DNA of 64,000 nt from Atherix ibis (lineage: Eukaryota; Arthropoda; Insecta; Diptera; Athericidae). Made by a program: the position numbers and the translations under genes. Below the pieces are notes generated by a model. The model ran no database searches. It was not told the DNA's origin and saw nothing but the letters and a program-made list of their open reading frames with translations. This document shows, one piece after another, positions 44,340-56,879 of the stretch. Each line of letters opens with the position of its first letter. Within the stretch, counting starts at the first letter, position 1. Where the stretch lies: positions 35,869,000-35,932,999 of the forward strand of contig OY282607.1 of NCBI GenBank assembly GCA_958298945.1, written 5' to 3'.

Positions 44340-45240
44340 ATGGAATAAGAGGTCGGTCAAATGCCCGCCTCTGGCTGCGGCTCAAAGGCGTACTCTTTTA
44401 AGCACATTTTTCATAATATTTTCAAAAACTTCTGGCGTTATTTAAGCAATTTCATTTTGAATGTTTTCCTTAAGCATCAAGGTTAGTGTATACCTTTTCT
44501 TTCAAGTATCCCCATACGAAGAGATCGAGAGGGTTCAAATCAAGGGATTGTGGGGGCCAGTCGATATCATCACTTTTTGACATTATTCGACCGGGAAAAA
44601 TTTCCCTCAACATTTGTATCGTAGCACGAGCTTTGTGTGACGTGGCACCGTCTTGTTGGAACCACATGTTCTGTAGCCTTAATTGATCCAAGTCGGGCAG
44701 AAGAAAGTTTTTCAACATGTTCCGATAGCGGTCACCACTAACTGTTACAGCATTACCTCCAGCATGGTCAAAGAAATTTGGCCGAATGATGCCGCCGGTT
44801 CAAATGATGCCGCCGGGTCATCATACACGTACAGTTACTCTACGAGGGTGTGGCGGTCTTTGATAAACCAGTTGAGGGTTTTCAGTGCCCCAATAACGGC
44901 TATTCTGTTTATGAACAAAGCCAGCCAAGTCGAAGTGTGCTTCGGCGCTCGTAATGATTTTTTACCAAAAATTGTGGTCGTCTATACCGAGCTGTAAAAC
45001 TCAAGCACTCCAGTCTCGCCGCTTTTCATGGTCATTTGCCTGCAAAATTCACGTAATTTTCTCCACGTATTCACAATTGAAAAATTATTTAAAAAATGTA
45101 TCTTAATAATTTCAACACGTTGTGGCTCCATAATAAATTGCTATCGAGCACTCTCATCAAATGCCAACAAACAAATGTCATCCGAAACCAAAATGACCGC
45201 CAAACAAAATCCACGTGGAACATAAAAAACACCTTGCATA
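44340..45240 (-). pseudogene. DD41D transposase, best preserved catalytic block
   Basis: Frame 44718-44470 (82 codons) contains NMWFQQDGATSHKARAT, IDWPPQSLDLNPLDLFVWGY and LKEKVY. From the Asp of QQDG to the Asp of PLDLF there are 41 residues, which places the family in the DD41D (rosa-like) lineage of Tc1/mariner. Right of it, broken frames hold the GTENPQLVYQRPPH-type segment around 44890-44860. A short tandem duplication ('aatgatgccgccgg') sits at 44788-44815. The N-terminus and both termini are missing. Confidence 0.7.
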
Positions 45241-45258
45241 TCCGTAGAAATTTGTTAA

Positions 45259-45317
45259 GTCCAAACTGGCCTAATTAGTTGATTGTACTCGTCCAAACTG
45301 GCCTAATTAGTTGATTG
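45259..45317. repeat. 32-bp period tandem duplication
   Basis: The 27-mer beginning 'gtccaaactggcctaattag' occurs twice, 32 bp apart. Confidence 0.95.
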
Positions 45318-45529
45318 AAAGAAATAATATAATTTAAAAAAAAATTCACCATAAGACAACACAACAATCCTCCCCCCCCCCCTTCCCACCATTCCCCCTC
45401 CAACTATTTATTTCTATTTGTTATTATGATATCTACAACTTCATCATATATTGTAGAAAGCAGATTTTTGAACAAGAACACGGTAACGGGTAATTGTGAT
45501 GAAGGAGTAAACACCCATCAATGTGTCTC

Positions 45530-45775
45530 TGCCTGTTGTGATTATTTTAAAACGTCGTTGGGTGTTTTTTGGGAGAGTAGTTGATCATAGGGAATAAAAT
45601 GTTTTGTAATGGGTTATACTCAAAAAGAACAATACCATATAACGCACCTAATAAGGGGCTCTGAAGATTTTACGTAGGATTTATAGGAAATTGGAATGCT
45701 TCGTTGAACCGCAAAGTTCAAGTATGTGAGTCCAAATTGGCTTCGGTACTGTATTGTAAAGTTATTTTCCTTTTT
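45530..45775 (-). pseudogene. Jockey-like scrap
   Basis: The inverse of 45705-45760 matches the 'KPxWTHxLEL' segment ('actcacatacttgaactttg') seen at 40920-40960, and 45540-45560 resembles the jockey tail. Weak. Confidence 0.35.
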
Positions 45776-45788
45776 TTAAACTTTTGTA

Positions 45789-46447
45789 CGAGGTCTGTTC
45801 AAAAAGTATAGCGAAATTTGAATTTCCGCGGGTTACGTATATTCGATTTTTGATTTTTGTGGCGTTATGTTGGTACTCATGTCTCTCACTTATGTCGACA
45901 AGTTCGGCCATTTTAAATGTTCAGTTAATTTTTGACAGCTGCTTTGCTTGCACGTGTTTTGGCTCGTCTTCGATTTTTGCTCAATTTCGACCAAAAACAG
46001 CATCGCATTAACATTGCTAAGAAGCTGTTGCACTCTGTCCGCGACGACCCAAATTTGCTCCAGAAAGCGAGCCAAGTTTGGTCGAATGTGAAGGTTTTGC
46101 TTACAGTTTTCTTCGATGGCAGGGGCGTAGTGCATCATGAGTTCTTACCGCAGCGTAGAACGGTCAATAAGGAATATTACCTGCAAGTTATGCGGAAGTT
46201 GCGCGAAGCAATCCGCCAGAAATGCTCAGATTTGTGGAAGAACAAAAATTGGATTTTGCCATTTTTGGCCAAAAACAACACACTAATAATGCCGCAGCCA
46301 CCGTATTTCCCAGATCTGCCCCCCCTGTGACTTTTTCTTGTTCCCGAAACTTAAGATCTCCTTGAAAAGACGACGCTACGCTAAGATTGAGGAGATAAAG
46401 ACGGCATCAAAGGAGGAGCTGAACAAGATCACAAAAAATGATTTTTA
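45789..46447 (+). mobile_element. Mariner copy E, 3' truncated
   Basis: The 5' terminus follows TA and the shared N-terminal deletion is present. A further deletion removes GDESW (LLQKASQVWSNVKVLL), and another removes the second catalytic Asp (NWILPFLAKNN). The true coding sequence continues past the last catalytic block ('PPCDFFLFPKLKIS'-like) to ITKNDF and then stops abruptly at unrelated DNA. Confidence 0.85.
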
Positions 46448-48229
46448 GCTTTCCATTTTTGAACCATTTTGAAGAAAGTAAATATGGTTTTGGTCTTGCA
46501 TTACCCTAAAGCCATTATTCCATATTGAATTATCTATTAAACGATGACATAATCTAGCCGGGGATTTGTACGCAACAGAAAATGTAATGCTTAATGTAAT
46601 TGTTTTATAACAGTATAGGACCAAGGAGACTGCTTTGAGGAACACCTACCCAAATAGATGATACTCATATCTTATTCGCAACCACCTGAAAATATCGCTC
46701 CAAGAAAAAGGTAGAATATCCCCACAGCTTAATAAGCAAATTGTATTAATAAATTTTCTAACAAATTATTTTGAAAAGATCAGAAAATTCAGTTAATACG
46801 GAAACATATTCGTACCTTGCGCAGAAAATAAATGCAGTCTGGAATAAAATTCCGGCGACAACGACAAACGCCATGTGGTTATCGCTGTCAAATTTTTTCA
46901 AATATTCACAATCTAATGAGAATATGAAATAATTCCAACGTCAAACGATTTTATCATCGAATAAGATCTTGTTTCTAATTTTTGCCGTTGCCGTGTTGTA
47001 GTACTGCCACACATTTAAGTGCGTTGTAATGTGGCAGCAACGTTGATAAATGAAAAGAGAAAAGGTATAAGATAAATGCTTGTATAAAATTAAATGAACT
47101 TAAAAATTCAATTAAGAATAAAAAATAACTCCAAATTGTGTGTAAATGGTTGGACTCGGACGAAATTCTTTCTTGAATGAATTTAGTTATAGTCACTAAA
47201 GAAATTACAAATCAAAGGTTTTTTTTTGTTTTTTTTTTTTAAATAAGCTCTTTTATTGAAGATAGTAAAAATTTAATTTATTTTCAAATGTTTCCAAAAT
47301 GAAAATTATTAGAAAAATAACTAACAAAAAATGCCCAAGTTCAAATCCAGCTAGTCGGCATTTAAATTTTTCGCTTAAACTGTGCAATAAAAAATATAAG
47401 CACTTAAAAAGAACATTAAAAAAAATTCCAAAAAAAAACATTTTATTCATTTCTTGTAAGGAACGAGCATATTTACCTGAAAAAGGTATAAAAATAGAAA
47501 TTATAGGTGCTTTTATGTGTGTATCTATGTGAATATTCTCAAAAGTCATTTCGATTGATTTCCATTATTTTGGCAATTATTCCCAAACTTGTTGATGAAC
47601 GTATTTATTGGTTATTTGGTATATTAACTATAGTATATGATATGCAAGGTAGCACAATATGGAAATTGTTAACTTTTACCTTGGGGCAAAATAATTGGAA
47701 GAATATCGAATTTCTTAAAATTTGATTAATCCATTAAATTAATTGATTTATAATAGTTTGTTGTACCAATAGAAATTTATTCAATGTTAAAACATGAATT
47801 TTCTATTATCTTTAAAAGTTAATATTTACATAATATTTATAATCGGATATATTCGTAATTTACATAAAAATATACATTATTGAAAAGTAACATAACTAAT
47901 TGATTTAAGATATTAGGATATCTTGACAGAAATGTATTCGTATCTTCGCAGTAGGTAACTTAATGCTTATCGAATCGATTACAGACTCATTACCGGTAAG
48001 GAGAATGTCTAAATAAGTACAATAGGTTACTTTTCCACAGCATATCCGAAAATGCAAGCGATTACTTTCTGAATTAGCAACCCGTTACTTATATCATTGC
48101 AGAAAGTTCATTGATTGCTCTGAAGTCATTACGCAATGCATTACTCAGTGTATTCGTGGACATATTTTATATATAAAATTCAAAATTAATTGTTAATTAA
48201 CCGAAATTATACAAACGTTTTAAAAGTCT
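46448..48229. other. No gene recognised
   Basis: AT-rich. The frames at 46445-46645 (minus), 47253-47549 (minus) and 47299-47532 (plus) show no known domain. The stretch at 46445-46700 is less AT-rich than its surroundings but matches nothing I recognise. Confidence 0.4.
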
Positions 48230-49032
48230 TAAAAGACAAGTACTAAACAGACTTCTAGAAAAAAAATTGTAACTAACTATAGCAAGCAAACTACTTTTGT
48301 ACAATGTTCAACTGAAACCTATATGGACTAACGGACTAGAGCTCTGGGGCTCTACCAAGCTTTCCAATTCTCGTCGAATGCAATCCTTTCAATAAAAAAT
48401 ACTTTATAATTTTAGTTTAAAAATACGTACAAATTAAACTAAAATTATCTGTTACCTTCTTTAAATTCAAAAACTACTTCAAAGAATCTTAAAGTATTGC
48501 CTTTACTTCAACCATATAATGCGTAAATTTAAGAATTAAGACATTAATTAATTAAAAATTTAAAGACAAGAATTAAGAAAGATCCTCATTTAATACATGG
48601 AACACAACATACAAGATTTAAAAGACAAGAACTAAAAAGACGACTTTACCTACAACTACTCCGACTTCTAGACAAACGTTATAAACTGACTAAAGACAGA
48701 AAAGTACTTCTATACAATATCCAACTGAAACCAATATGGACTTACGGACTAGAATTCTGGGGTCCTACAAAACCTTCCAAGTCTCGTCGATTCCAACTCC
48801 TTGAATCAAAAATACTCCGTACAATTGTCGACGCTCACTTTTATGTCCGTAACAGTGTTATCTGCCATGATTTCAGAGCCCCTTTTGTTCATCAAGTGAC
48901 TATGCCTCGTTATAAAAAGTTTCGTTCTCGTCTCTCCAATCATGCTCTAATCCCATTGGTCAAGAACTATTTTCCACTACCTTGCCTAGAAACAACCATC
49001 GACGATTTAAGAGTGACTGTTCGCGTAAACTA
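48230..49032 (+). pseudogene. Jockey-like reverse transcriptase C-terminus with internal duplication
   Basis: Frame blocks LKPIWTYGLEFWGPTKPSKS, RRFQLLESKILRTIVDAHFY, VRNSVICHDFRAPFVHQV, then RYKKFRSRLSNH. This is the jockey C-terminal region. The first block and its upstream 'taaaagacaagaactaaa' segment also occur at 48230-48390, about 400 bp earlier, so the locus holds a partial tandem duplication. It is cut at 49032 by the mariner fragment that follows. Confidence 0.7.
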
Positions 49033-49494
49033 TTTTAACCCAGCAACACAACGATCAATTCTGAAGTGTACTGTCATCAGTTGGACAAATTAAATGATTC
49101 ACTTAAAGAAAAAAGGCCACAGGATAATGCGAAACCACATACAAGTTTGACCACTCGGCAAAAGCTTTTAGAGCTTGGATGGGATACACTGCCACACCCA
49201 CCATACTCTCCAGACCTAGCACCTTCCCGATTATCATTTGTTCCGGTCTCTACAAAATTTTTTAGACAGTAAATCGTTTAATTCCAATGAGGAGGTCAAA
49301 AATCACTTGGATCAGTTTTTTGCCAGCAAAGAACAAAAATTTTGTGAGCGTGGAATCATGCTACTGCCAGAGAGATGGTAAAGGGTATTCGATCAGACTG
49401 GAATATTTAATTGAATAAAATATTAATTCACTATAAGAAAAACGTCTTTCATTTTTATTTAAAAAAAAACGAAATTACTTCCCGGAGAACCCAA
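49033..49494 (+). mobile_element. Mariner, cecropia-type, copy 3 (5' truncated)
   Basis: It starts inside the coding region ('caacacaacgatcaattctg'), runs through DNAKPHTSLTTRQKLLELGW and PHPPYSPDLAPS, and reaches the proper 3' terminus before TA at 49495. A deletion removes the start of the second catalytic motif. The left boundary abuts a jockey-like element without a terminal repeat. Confidence 0.85.
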
Positions 49495-49496
49495 TA

Positions 49497-50138
49497 TTCA
49501 TGACAGTTTTTTTTTATCAACTGACGTTCGCTTTACAGATAAAACGTATAAAATTTTAGCACAAGAAAAAAGGGTTTGAGAATTTGCTATTATACTTTAA
49601 CAATCACAATATTATCATAATTTACATTAAGAAAAAAACAAAAAAAAACAATAGTAATTATAAATAATAATAAAAATGAACAAATAAATTCTCTTTTGTC
49701 AAAAAAAAAGTTCTCAGCGTTTGCAGTTTTTTGATGTTGGAGCAACTAAAATTGTTAACCGGTTTCCGTTTCTGCTCCTATTCTGCCAACTTTGAAAAAA
49801 AAAAATATTAAAAAAAACAATTTTTGTTGATGTTGACTAACACTTAAAAGAAGAACAATTTTATACAGATTAAATGAAAAAAACAAATTTCAAATATTTA
49901 ACATAAATAACAATTTTTTATTTATTAATATATATTATTTATATATTTCCATTTATTTTACGGTTAATGCAATATGCTTTTATTATATTGCACTAAACGT
50001 TAAAAATAAATCGGCCCGCGAGATTCAAATATATTTATTTTATAATAACCAAAATATTTATTTTCCATAGATTCAAAAATTAACTGCCGAAATTATGGAA
50101 AAATTAACTTTGATTTTAAAATAATATTCTTGCAAATA
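49497..50138. other. AT-rich spacer
   Basis: Homopolymer-rich, nothing recognised. Confidence 0.45.
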
Positions 50139-51077
50139 CGAGGTCTGTTCAAAAAGTATCACGAATTTTGTGTTTTTTCAAAAATTATTTATTTATTTAT
50201 GAATATCTATTTTATCCCCTTCAAAATAATCCCCACTAGATATTATACACTTATTCCAACGTTTTTTCCAATCCTCGAAGTACTTCAAAAAAACATATTT
50301 TGTGATCTTGTTCAGCTCCTCCTTCGATGCCGTCTTTATCTCCTCAATCGTAGCATAGCGTCGTCTTTTCATGGGGCTCTTCAGTGTCTGGAACAAGAAA
50401 AAGTCACAGGGGGTCAGATCTGGGAAATATGGAGGGTGCGGCATTATTAGTGTGTTGTTTTTGGCTAAAAATTCTCGCACAAGCAACGATGCGTGAGCAG
50501 GGGCGCTATCATGGTGCAAAAGCCAATTTTTGTTCTTCCATAAAGCCGGGCATTTCTGGCGGATTGCTTCGCGCAACTTGTGCATAACTTGCAGGTAATA
50601 TTTCTTATTGACCGTACCCTGTGGCAAGAACTCATGATGCACCACGCCCCTGCAATCGAAGAAAACTGTAAGCAAAACCTTCACATTAGGGTGTCCGGCA
50701 CGCTTTTCGTCGTTCACATCTTCTCGGCCCTCTGAGAACATTTTGTATCACCGAAAAACGTTACTTCGGTCCAAGGTACCTTCACCATATGCCACAGTCA
50801 ATATTCGGAATGCGTCCGCGCAATTAATTTTGTTTTTCACATAAAATTTGATATAGATTCTTTGATCAATTTTTTGGAATGGTTAAAAATCGAAGACGAG
50901 CCAAAACACGTGCAAGCAAAGCAGCTGTCAAAAATTAATTGAATATTCAAAATGGTCGAACTCGTCGGCATAAGTGAGAGACATGAGTACCAACATAACG
51001 CCACAAAGAAAATCGAAATTCAAATATACGTAACCCGTGGAAATTCAAAATTCGCGATACTTTTTGAACAGACCTCG
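50139..51077 (-). mobile_element. Mariner copy F (939 bp), both true ends
   Basis: TA-flanked with genuine 5' end (right) and 3' end (left). The minus-strand frame 50741-50193 fuses MFSEGREDVNDEKRAGHP directly to NVKVLLTVFFDCRGVVHHEF, an internal deletion that removes the linker and the first catalytic Asp (GDESW). HHDSAPAHASLLV and PHPPYFPDLTPCDFFLF keep the other two catalytic residues, and the C-terminus to GDYFEGDKIDI is intact. This 182-codon frame is the longest transposase frame in the window but lacks an essential residue. Confidence 0.9.
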
Positions 51078-52313
51078 TATATTTAAAAAAAATAAATAAC
51101 TTAATAATAAAACAAAAGATAAATATTATATACTTTTTAAAGATAACAATAGATTATATTATATCTAGTCCCAATCGAAAATATTATGATAAAAAAAAAC
51201 AACAACAAAATCGACTACTACTACTTCTGCATTAAAAAAATGATAACGAAATCAAAATTTTTTTTAAAGAACTCTTCAAACAGGTTATGTTCGACAAAGA
51301 TCAACAAAAAAAAGCTAACAAGGCATATGTATATACGCATATAAATAAGTAAAGGTACAATATATCATACATACTATGTGTTCATATAAAAAACCCATAT
51401 AAGATCATATCGTCTAAATCGAAAAATACATCTATAATACACGAGTGAATGTACTCGTACGTACGAGCCCATAGTAGCATATGTGTATAACTTTCGAGAA
51501 AGAGAAAGAGTCTGACAGATAAAAGCCCAAAGAAGTGTATGTATGTATTTAGGAAAAAAGGCAACAAATAAGAAACTTAAAAAAAATCAACACAATAAAG
51601 TACATATATAATTCAAAAGTAACCAAAATAAAAAAAGAGAGAAGAAAATTTTTTTTAAAAAAATCCACCTGAACGATTCCTCTTCATTTATCATGTACAT
51701 AAATATGTATGCATGTTGCTCTGGGTCCGAATGATCTTCAAACGGCGTCGCTATGTCTGGTAGGTTTTCGAAAAGGTAAAGGTTTTGTTCAGTGCTATTG
51801 TCGACCGGCTATCTCCTTTGAGAGTGCGTCCCACCGCTCGTCTGGTAAATGCCCTCATTCAGTACTTTGATTTGACTCTTCGCATTGTATTCTATTCTAG
51901 TACATATGGTTTAGTTATCATCGTTTCCATGTTGTATATTTGGTTTTTATTCTGGTTTAAATTTTTTGAATGTCACTTTATTTTTTTTTTGTTCTTTTTT
52001 ATTTTTTTTTGTTTTTGATTTTTTTCACCGATCGAACCTACATGTTACCTTCTCTTTTAAATGCATTTGTAATTCAAATATCGTTATCTATCCTATTTTT
52101 TTTTCGATAGGCGCTAAATTTTTTATTTTACCGTCTTTTATGTGTACGACTATATTTTATTCTTATTATTATACAATTTATTTATTTAGCATGTGAAAAT
52201 TGAGTTTTTTATGGTATTCTCCCACTTTTTCTTGTACTTTTGTTTTTTTCTTTCTATTCTTGATTGCAGTCAATTGTATGCGAATGTATAGAGTAGAGAA
52301 CAGGTACACACAG
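51078..52313. other. Spacer with a higher-complexity island at 51700-51900
   Basis: Mostly AT-rich. The island at 51700-51900 is about 45-50 percent G+C and open in more than one frame: from an ATG at 51710, and in frame 51785-52018, whose first half reads DRLSPLRVRPTARLVNALIQ before dissolving into T-rich sequence. GT dinucleotides in donor-like context (AAAAG|GTAAAG at 51776) occur. It could be a host exon or an unlisted repeat. I do not recognise the protein. Confidence 0.3.
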
Positions 52314-53960
52314 CTTAGATTATAGAAGGACTGGATAGTCCTCTACACAAATATTGTGGCCGAATTTCGTTAGCAATCCATTCGTAAGCACGCACACACA
52401 TACAAAATAACAGTAACAGCATAAATCAGTGGGGGCTAATTTTAAACTTCAATATGCGATTGAAGCGATTCGTTTAAAACCCTTTTTCATATATGATGTC
52501 ATTTATGCCTAAACAAATAGATTTTTTTAATAATGCGGGTTTTGTTGTTTTGATGTACAATAATAAGTTCTGGAAATTTGCAATAAAATACAGTATTCTA
52601 TTTGAAAATATTATTTATTTCATTATATATTATTTATTAAAACAGACTTATAAAGTGTAAGAGTAGATAAAAATATTTATTGCAAATTATTTGATTATAT
52701 CAAAACAATTATGTGCACAAATAAAAATCCATTCCAAAAATGAAAAAGGAATCAAATTAGAGAATGTGAGATATTATGTTGACATTAAAACAACACCACA
52801 ACTTAGTAAATATAAATTTTAATGTATTGAAAGTTTCATTATAATATAAATGTGTGTTTGAGAATTGAAATGGTAATTGGAATAGGCATGTGCAAATTAT
52901 ATTAAATTAAAAAACGCCTTCAGAAGAGTACTTTTAGAAGCCAAAACACTTGTACGTTATCAGACTGTTTGAAGGGAATTTTCCTTCTAAAGCTGAAAGA
53001 CAGTCTTCGCAATGCAAAGACTTGTCTAGCTTAAAAATGATAAAGCCTGATATGTATTCGACCACTTTTTCACTATATTCATTAAGTGCAGATGGGTTAA
53101 ATAAATAATCATGGTTACTTAAAATATGTGTACTTAATTTCCCTTAAATTTTCTTACCCACACTTTACATACGCCGGCACTGAAATATTTTCTGGTAAAC
53201 ATTGAACTGTCAACATCAAATTTGTTTACATTTATTGAATGACGAACTTTTTACTTTTTAACCACTTTTTTGGACAAAATGAATCATTAAAAGCCATTGA
53301 AAACCATTATTAACTAAATTTTTGTTAATTTCTGTATTAAAAATGAGGAAAAAAACTCCCGGCTTTCTCAATCCGTTGAATTACCATCAACCCTTTATAA
53401 AATACTTCATTTTTTGAAACCAAAACTTCCTATTAAATGTTATTAATAATATAACTATTTATATTAATATTTACTTTTTCGTTAATTTTTTAAAAAAAGA
53501 TAAAAACCACACTTTCACTTGCACTTTCCGATAAGTGCCAAAATAACAACAAAAGTATGCAAGCATTTCGGAATACCACCACTTTCATGGAGAATGGCGT
53601 GGTTTTAAAACTCTCCGAAAGTCTACAAATTTTGATAATTACCAAATACATAATAAACTTAAAATTCAATTCCATTTCATATGAAAAGATTGTACAAAAA
53701 ATAAACATTGCCTGTCGTTGTGTTTAAATTGTATTTTTGTTTTCAATAATATAAATTATGCTTTTGGAATTCAATAAATTTCTATTACGAAACCTAGATG
53801 TCAGTGGGTGTCATGTCTACATAAAAAAATCTACATAAAAGTTACGATTTCTCGCCGCTTTTGCAATAATTCGGGCAGAAAATTGCGTATACATATACGA
53901 AAATCTGACGTACGGGCCTATCCAGGCTTTTGTACTTTGTATCCAGGCTTTTGTACAGGT
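52314..53960 (+). mobile_element. TIR element family (CTTAGATTATAGA ends), copy 1
   Basis: The left end 'cttagattatagaaggactg' and the block to 52545 match copy 2 at 59034-59275. The middle around the 'cgccggcactgaaatatttt' and 'ttcatggagaatggcgtggt' phrases and the right part ('agatgtcagtgggtgtcatg', then 'gggcctatccagg') match as well. The extreme right end is disturbed by a short repeat ('ccaggcttttgta' twice). No transposase frame is present. Confidence 0.75.
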
Positions 53961-54339
53961 TTTTGTACTTTGACAGCTAAATTTTCTCTACTTAAATTTT
54001 TTATTTTATTATTTGAAACAGATAACACATTTATAGGTATTTTTAATTTTTGTGAAATATTTTTAACAGGCTTATTAAACTTATTATCATAATATGTGAT
54101 TAATAACTTCTCAACATATTATATCTATTGTTAATTAATTTTCGATTTTTATATATTTAATTGCAATCTGTTTTGCTACATTTTAAGTAATTCTTTTAAG
54201 GTATTATGTATTATATTTTTGGTAGAGATATTTTTTAATGTGGATATATTAAAATTATGTATGAAAAATAATATAATTAATATGCACACCACGACTCATT
54301 TTGCAGATCTACATTCGAACGTCAAAATTTTCGATAACT

Positions 54340-54475
54340 TTTCCCAATAATTAAAAAAAATAAATATTTTTTTGCAGAAACAATTATTCCAGTTTTATCT
54401 TACATATATATAATTGTTAATTCATAAATATATATAAACACCGACTATTAACAGGAATATAATTTAATGTTTAAC
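54340..54475. repeat. Dispersed repeat, copy also at 58060-58185
   Basis: 'ccagttttatctta' to 'ggaatataatttaatgttta' is shared in the same orientation. Confidence 0.7.
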
Positions 54476-54489
54476 CATCAATCAGTTTG

Positions 54490-55060
54490 CTGGTCTGCAA
54501 CCTGAAAGTGGGGGGAGTAACGGTCTGAATTTGTTGTCGAATGTTTGTTCTTTACGTCTTGAATTGTTCTTGAATGATCGGCATAAAATAATTCTTTTCA
54601 AATTGCCCCAAAAGAAAAAAGTGCAACGGTGTCAAATCGCAAGATCTTGGCGTTCAATTCACTTCAGCGTTTTGTCAGATTATTCGATCACCGAATTTAG
54701 TGCGAAAAAAATAAAGCAAAAAGTTCGTTAACTTCTCACGGCAGCGCTTAGAATTTACTGTAACGACCTCTACACGATCATTTTCTAAGAAGAGTGGCCT
54801 AATAATTCCACCAGTCCATAAACCGCACCAAACAGAGACGTTTTAGGATGCATCGGTTTTTCGTAAATCACATGAGAGTTTTCCTCCCTGTCACAGATTC
54901 GACAATTTTCTATGTTAATGTAGCCGTCGATGTGAAAATGTGCGCTTCATCGTTAAAAAGGATTTTCGATAAAACGTTTTTGGGGGGAACGGCCATTTTT
55001 ATAGTAAGTTTGAATGATTAAAATGCGTTGTGTTGTTCAGTTGCTAATGACTCTATGACT
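54490..55060 (-). pseudogene. DD41D-type transposase relic
   Basis: The minus strand reads FHIDGYINIENCRICDREEN and SHVIYEKPMHPKTSLFGAVY (first-Asp side; family form 'FHLxGYVNKQNCRxW'). Farther left it reads NWTPRSCDLTPLHFFLLGQF, where the final catalytic Asp is replaced by His. The WFQQDGAT part between them is deleted. Confidence 0.65.
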
Positions 55061-55399
55061 AAAAATGTACTTGACAGCTGTAAAAAAAATTATGACATTT
55101 GTGTTTTGACAGATATTTTAAAAGTTGAAAAAAAAAACAACAACAAACTAACAGCTGGCGCACCCCATATATGTATGCTAACGAACGGTATCTATATTTT
55201 TACATTTAAATTAATTCTTCTCATTCCAATTCTAATAGTAGAATTTGCAAAATAAGGTCCAAAAATATATATAATATTTTTGAACATATTCAAATAATAG
55301 AATTAGATACAGGAAAGTCTTGTTTGGAAAGTATAAAACTGTGGATCGTTAAAATTTAAAAAACTCTACAAAAGTGGTTGTTCTGTCTTAGTCACATTT

Positions 55400-55880
55400 C
55401 GCGCTTTAAAAAAAGATTTTGTTCAGCGATGAGGCTCATTTCTCGCTCGGTGGATATGTCAATAAGCAAAATTTTCGTTTATGAGGCTCTTAAAAACCTC
55501 AAGTTACTGTCAAGAAGTCATTATATTTGCAAAAAGTGACTCCGTGATAAATATTTTGGTCTTAAGGTGTTATTTGCCCGCATTTATTTAAAAATCAAGA
55601 AGGAGAGACGCTTACTGTCAATTCTGAGTGCAATGGTTGTATGATAACTGACTGTTTTTACTCTGAACTTTAAAATTTTTCTCTGGACCACATGTGCAGT
55701 CTCAACAAGATGGCACCACAAGTCGAACAACATGACAAAGTTTAGTTTATTGCATAAAAAGTCTTCAGGCCGCGTAATTTAGAGATTTGATTATGTCAAT
55801 TGTCCTCCATGATTTTTTTATTTGTGGAGTACTACGCGAAAGATGATAGTATTTACGCAGATAAATCCCAAACTTGAGAG
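55400..55880 (+). pseudogene. DD41D-type transposase relic
   Basis: It contains FSDEAHFSLGGYVNKQNF (with the first catalytic Asp), a KKSLYLQKVT segment, SIKNQEGETLTVNSE-like sequence, then 'QQDGTTSRTT' and 'LLHKKSSG' remnants near 55700-55770. Multiple shifts. Confidence 0.65.
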
Positions 55881-56879
55881 CATTTAGAAAACTATGTAAT
55901 ATAATATAAGAATTTATTTTTAAAAAAATTTTTATTTGTCTTCATCTTAATCATAAATATCTCTATGAATATTTTAGTAACGCATAAGAGTATAAATTTT
56001 GTATTCATGCATTTAAGGGAAGCAATAAAAAATTACAAACATGTTCCATTTTTATAGGAAACACAATATTTACCAGAAAAAATTTGTGTATCGACACACG
56101 TTTAGTTATGATAGGAAAAATATTTGATGCTTTTTATATTGAGAATTTCCCAATAAATACTTCTAATTCCGAATATTACTTCGATTTGGAATGTTTCCGT
56201 TCTAACGACTATCATATTCTTTAATATTATCTTGAAATTTGTTTTGTTTTATTTATTATCCTTCCAACACACGTGACGATTAGTATAAGATATTATTTTC
56301 TTCTTATATGAACAATAAAAATAAATTTCTGATTTATGATATAAACGTTGAAAAGAATTTTTTATTTATTCTAGTTTTATTATTTCTTTGTATTTTGTGT
56401 GAGCAAATATTTTGTAGTTAATTGATGAGATTTGATGTTATTAATCAGATCACTTTCAAATAAAAATATTTTTGATTGGATTAATCTTTTATTTAATTAA
56501 ATTGAAATTTTGCTTGAAGTAAAGGAAGTAGTGTTTTTTATATATACGACTAGAGGATAACTTGATCGGAGGTCCTGTCTAGGTCTGTGAATTGAATAAT
56601 TTTATATGTGTTGGTTTTATGCTGTAAAATATTCCCCTGTTTATTCCCTTATTACCAAGACTCATCTTTTCGTTCATTTTTATGCAGGAAGCCAACTATT
56701 TAAAGGGAGGTTCCTCTTGCTAAATATGACTTAAAGTTCACAATGATCCAATTTCCGAATAATATAATTACGCCACTCAAAGTTGAAGTCTTTTTCGTTC
56801 TCTACTTTTATTCCAGATTTTTTGAACATGATTTTTAGCATTTTTAAGGTTGTGAAAAGCTAACTAAGTATCCTACCAA

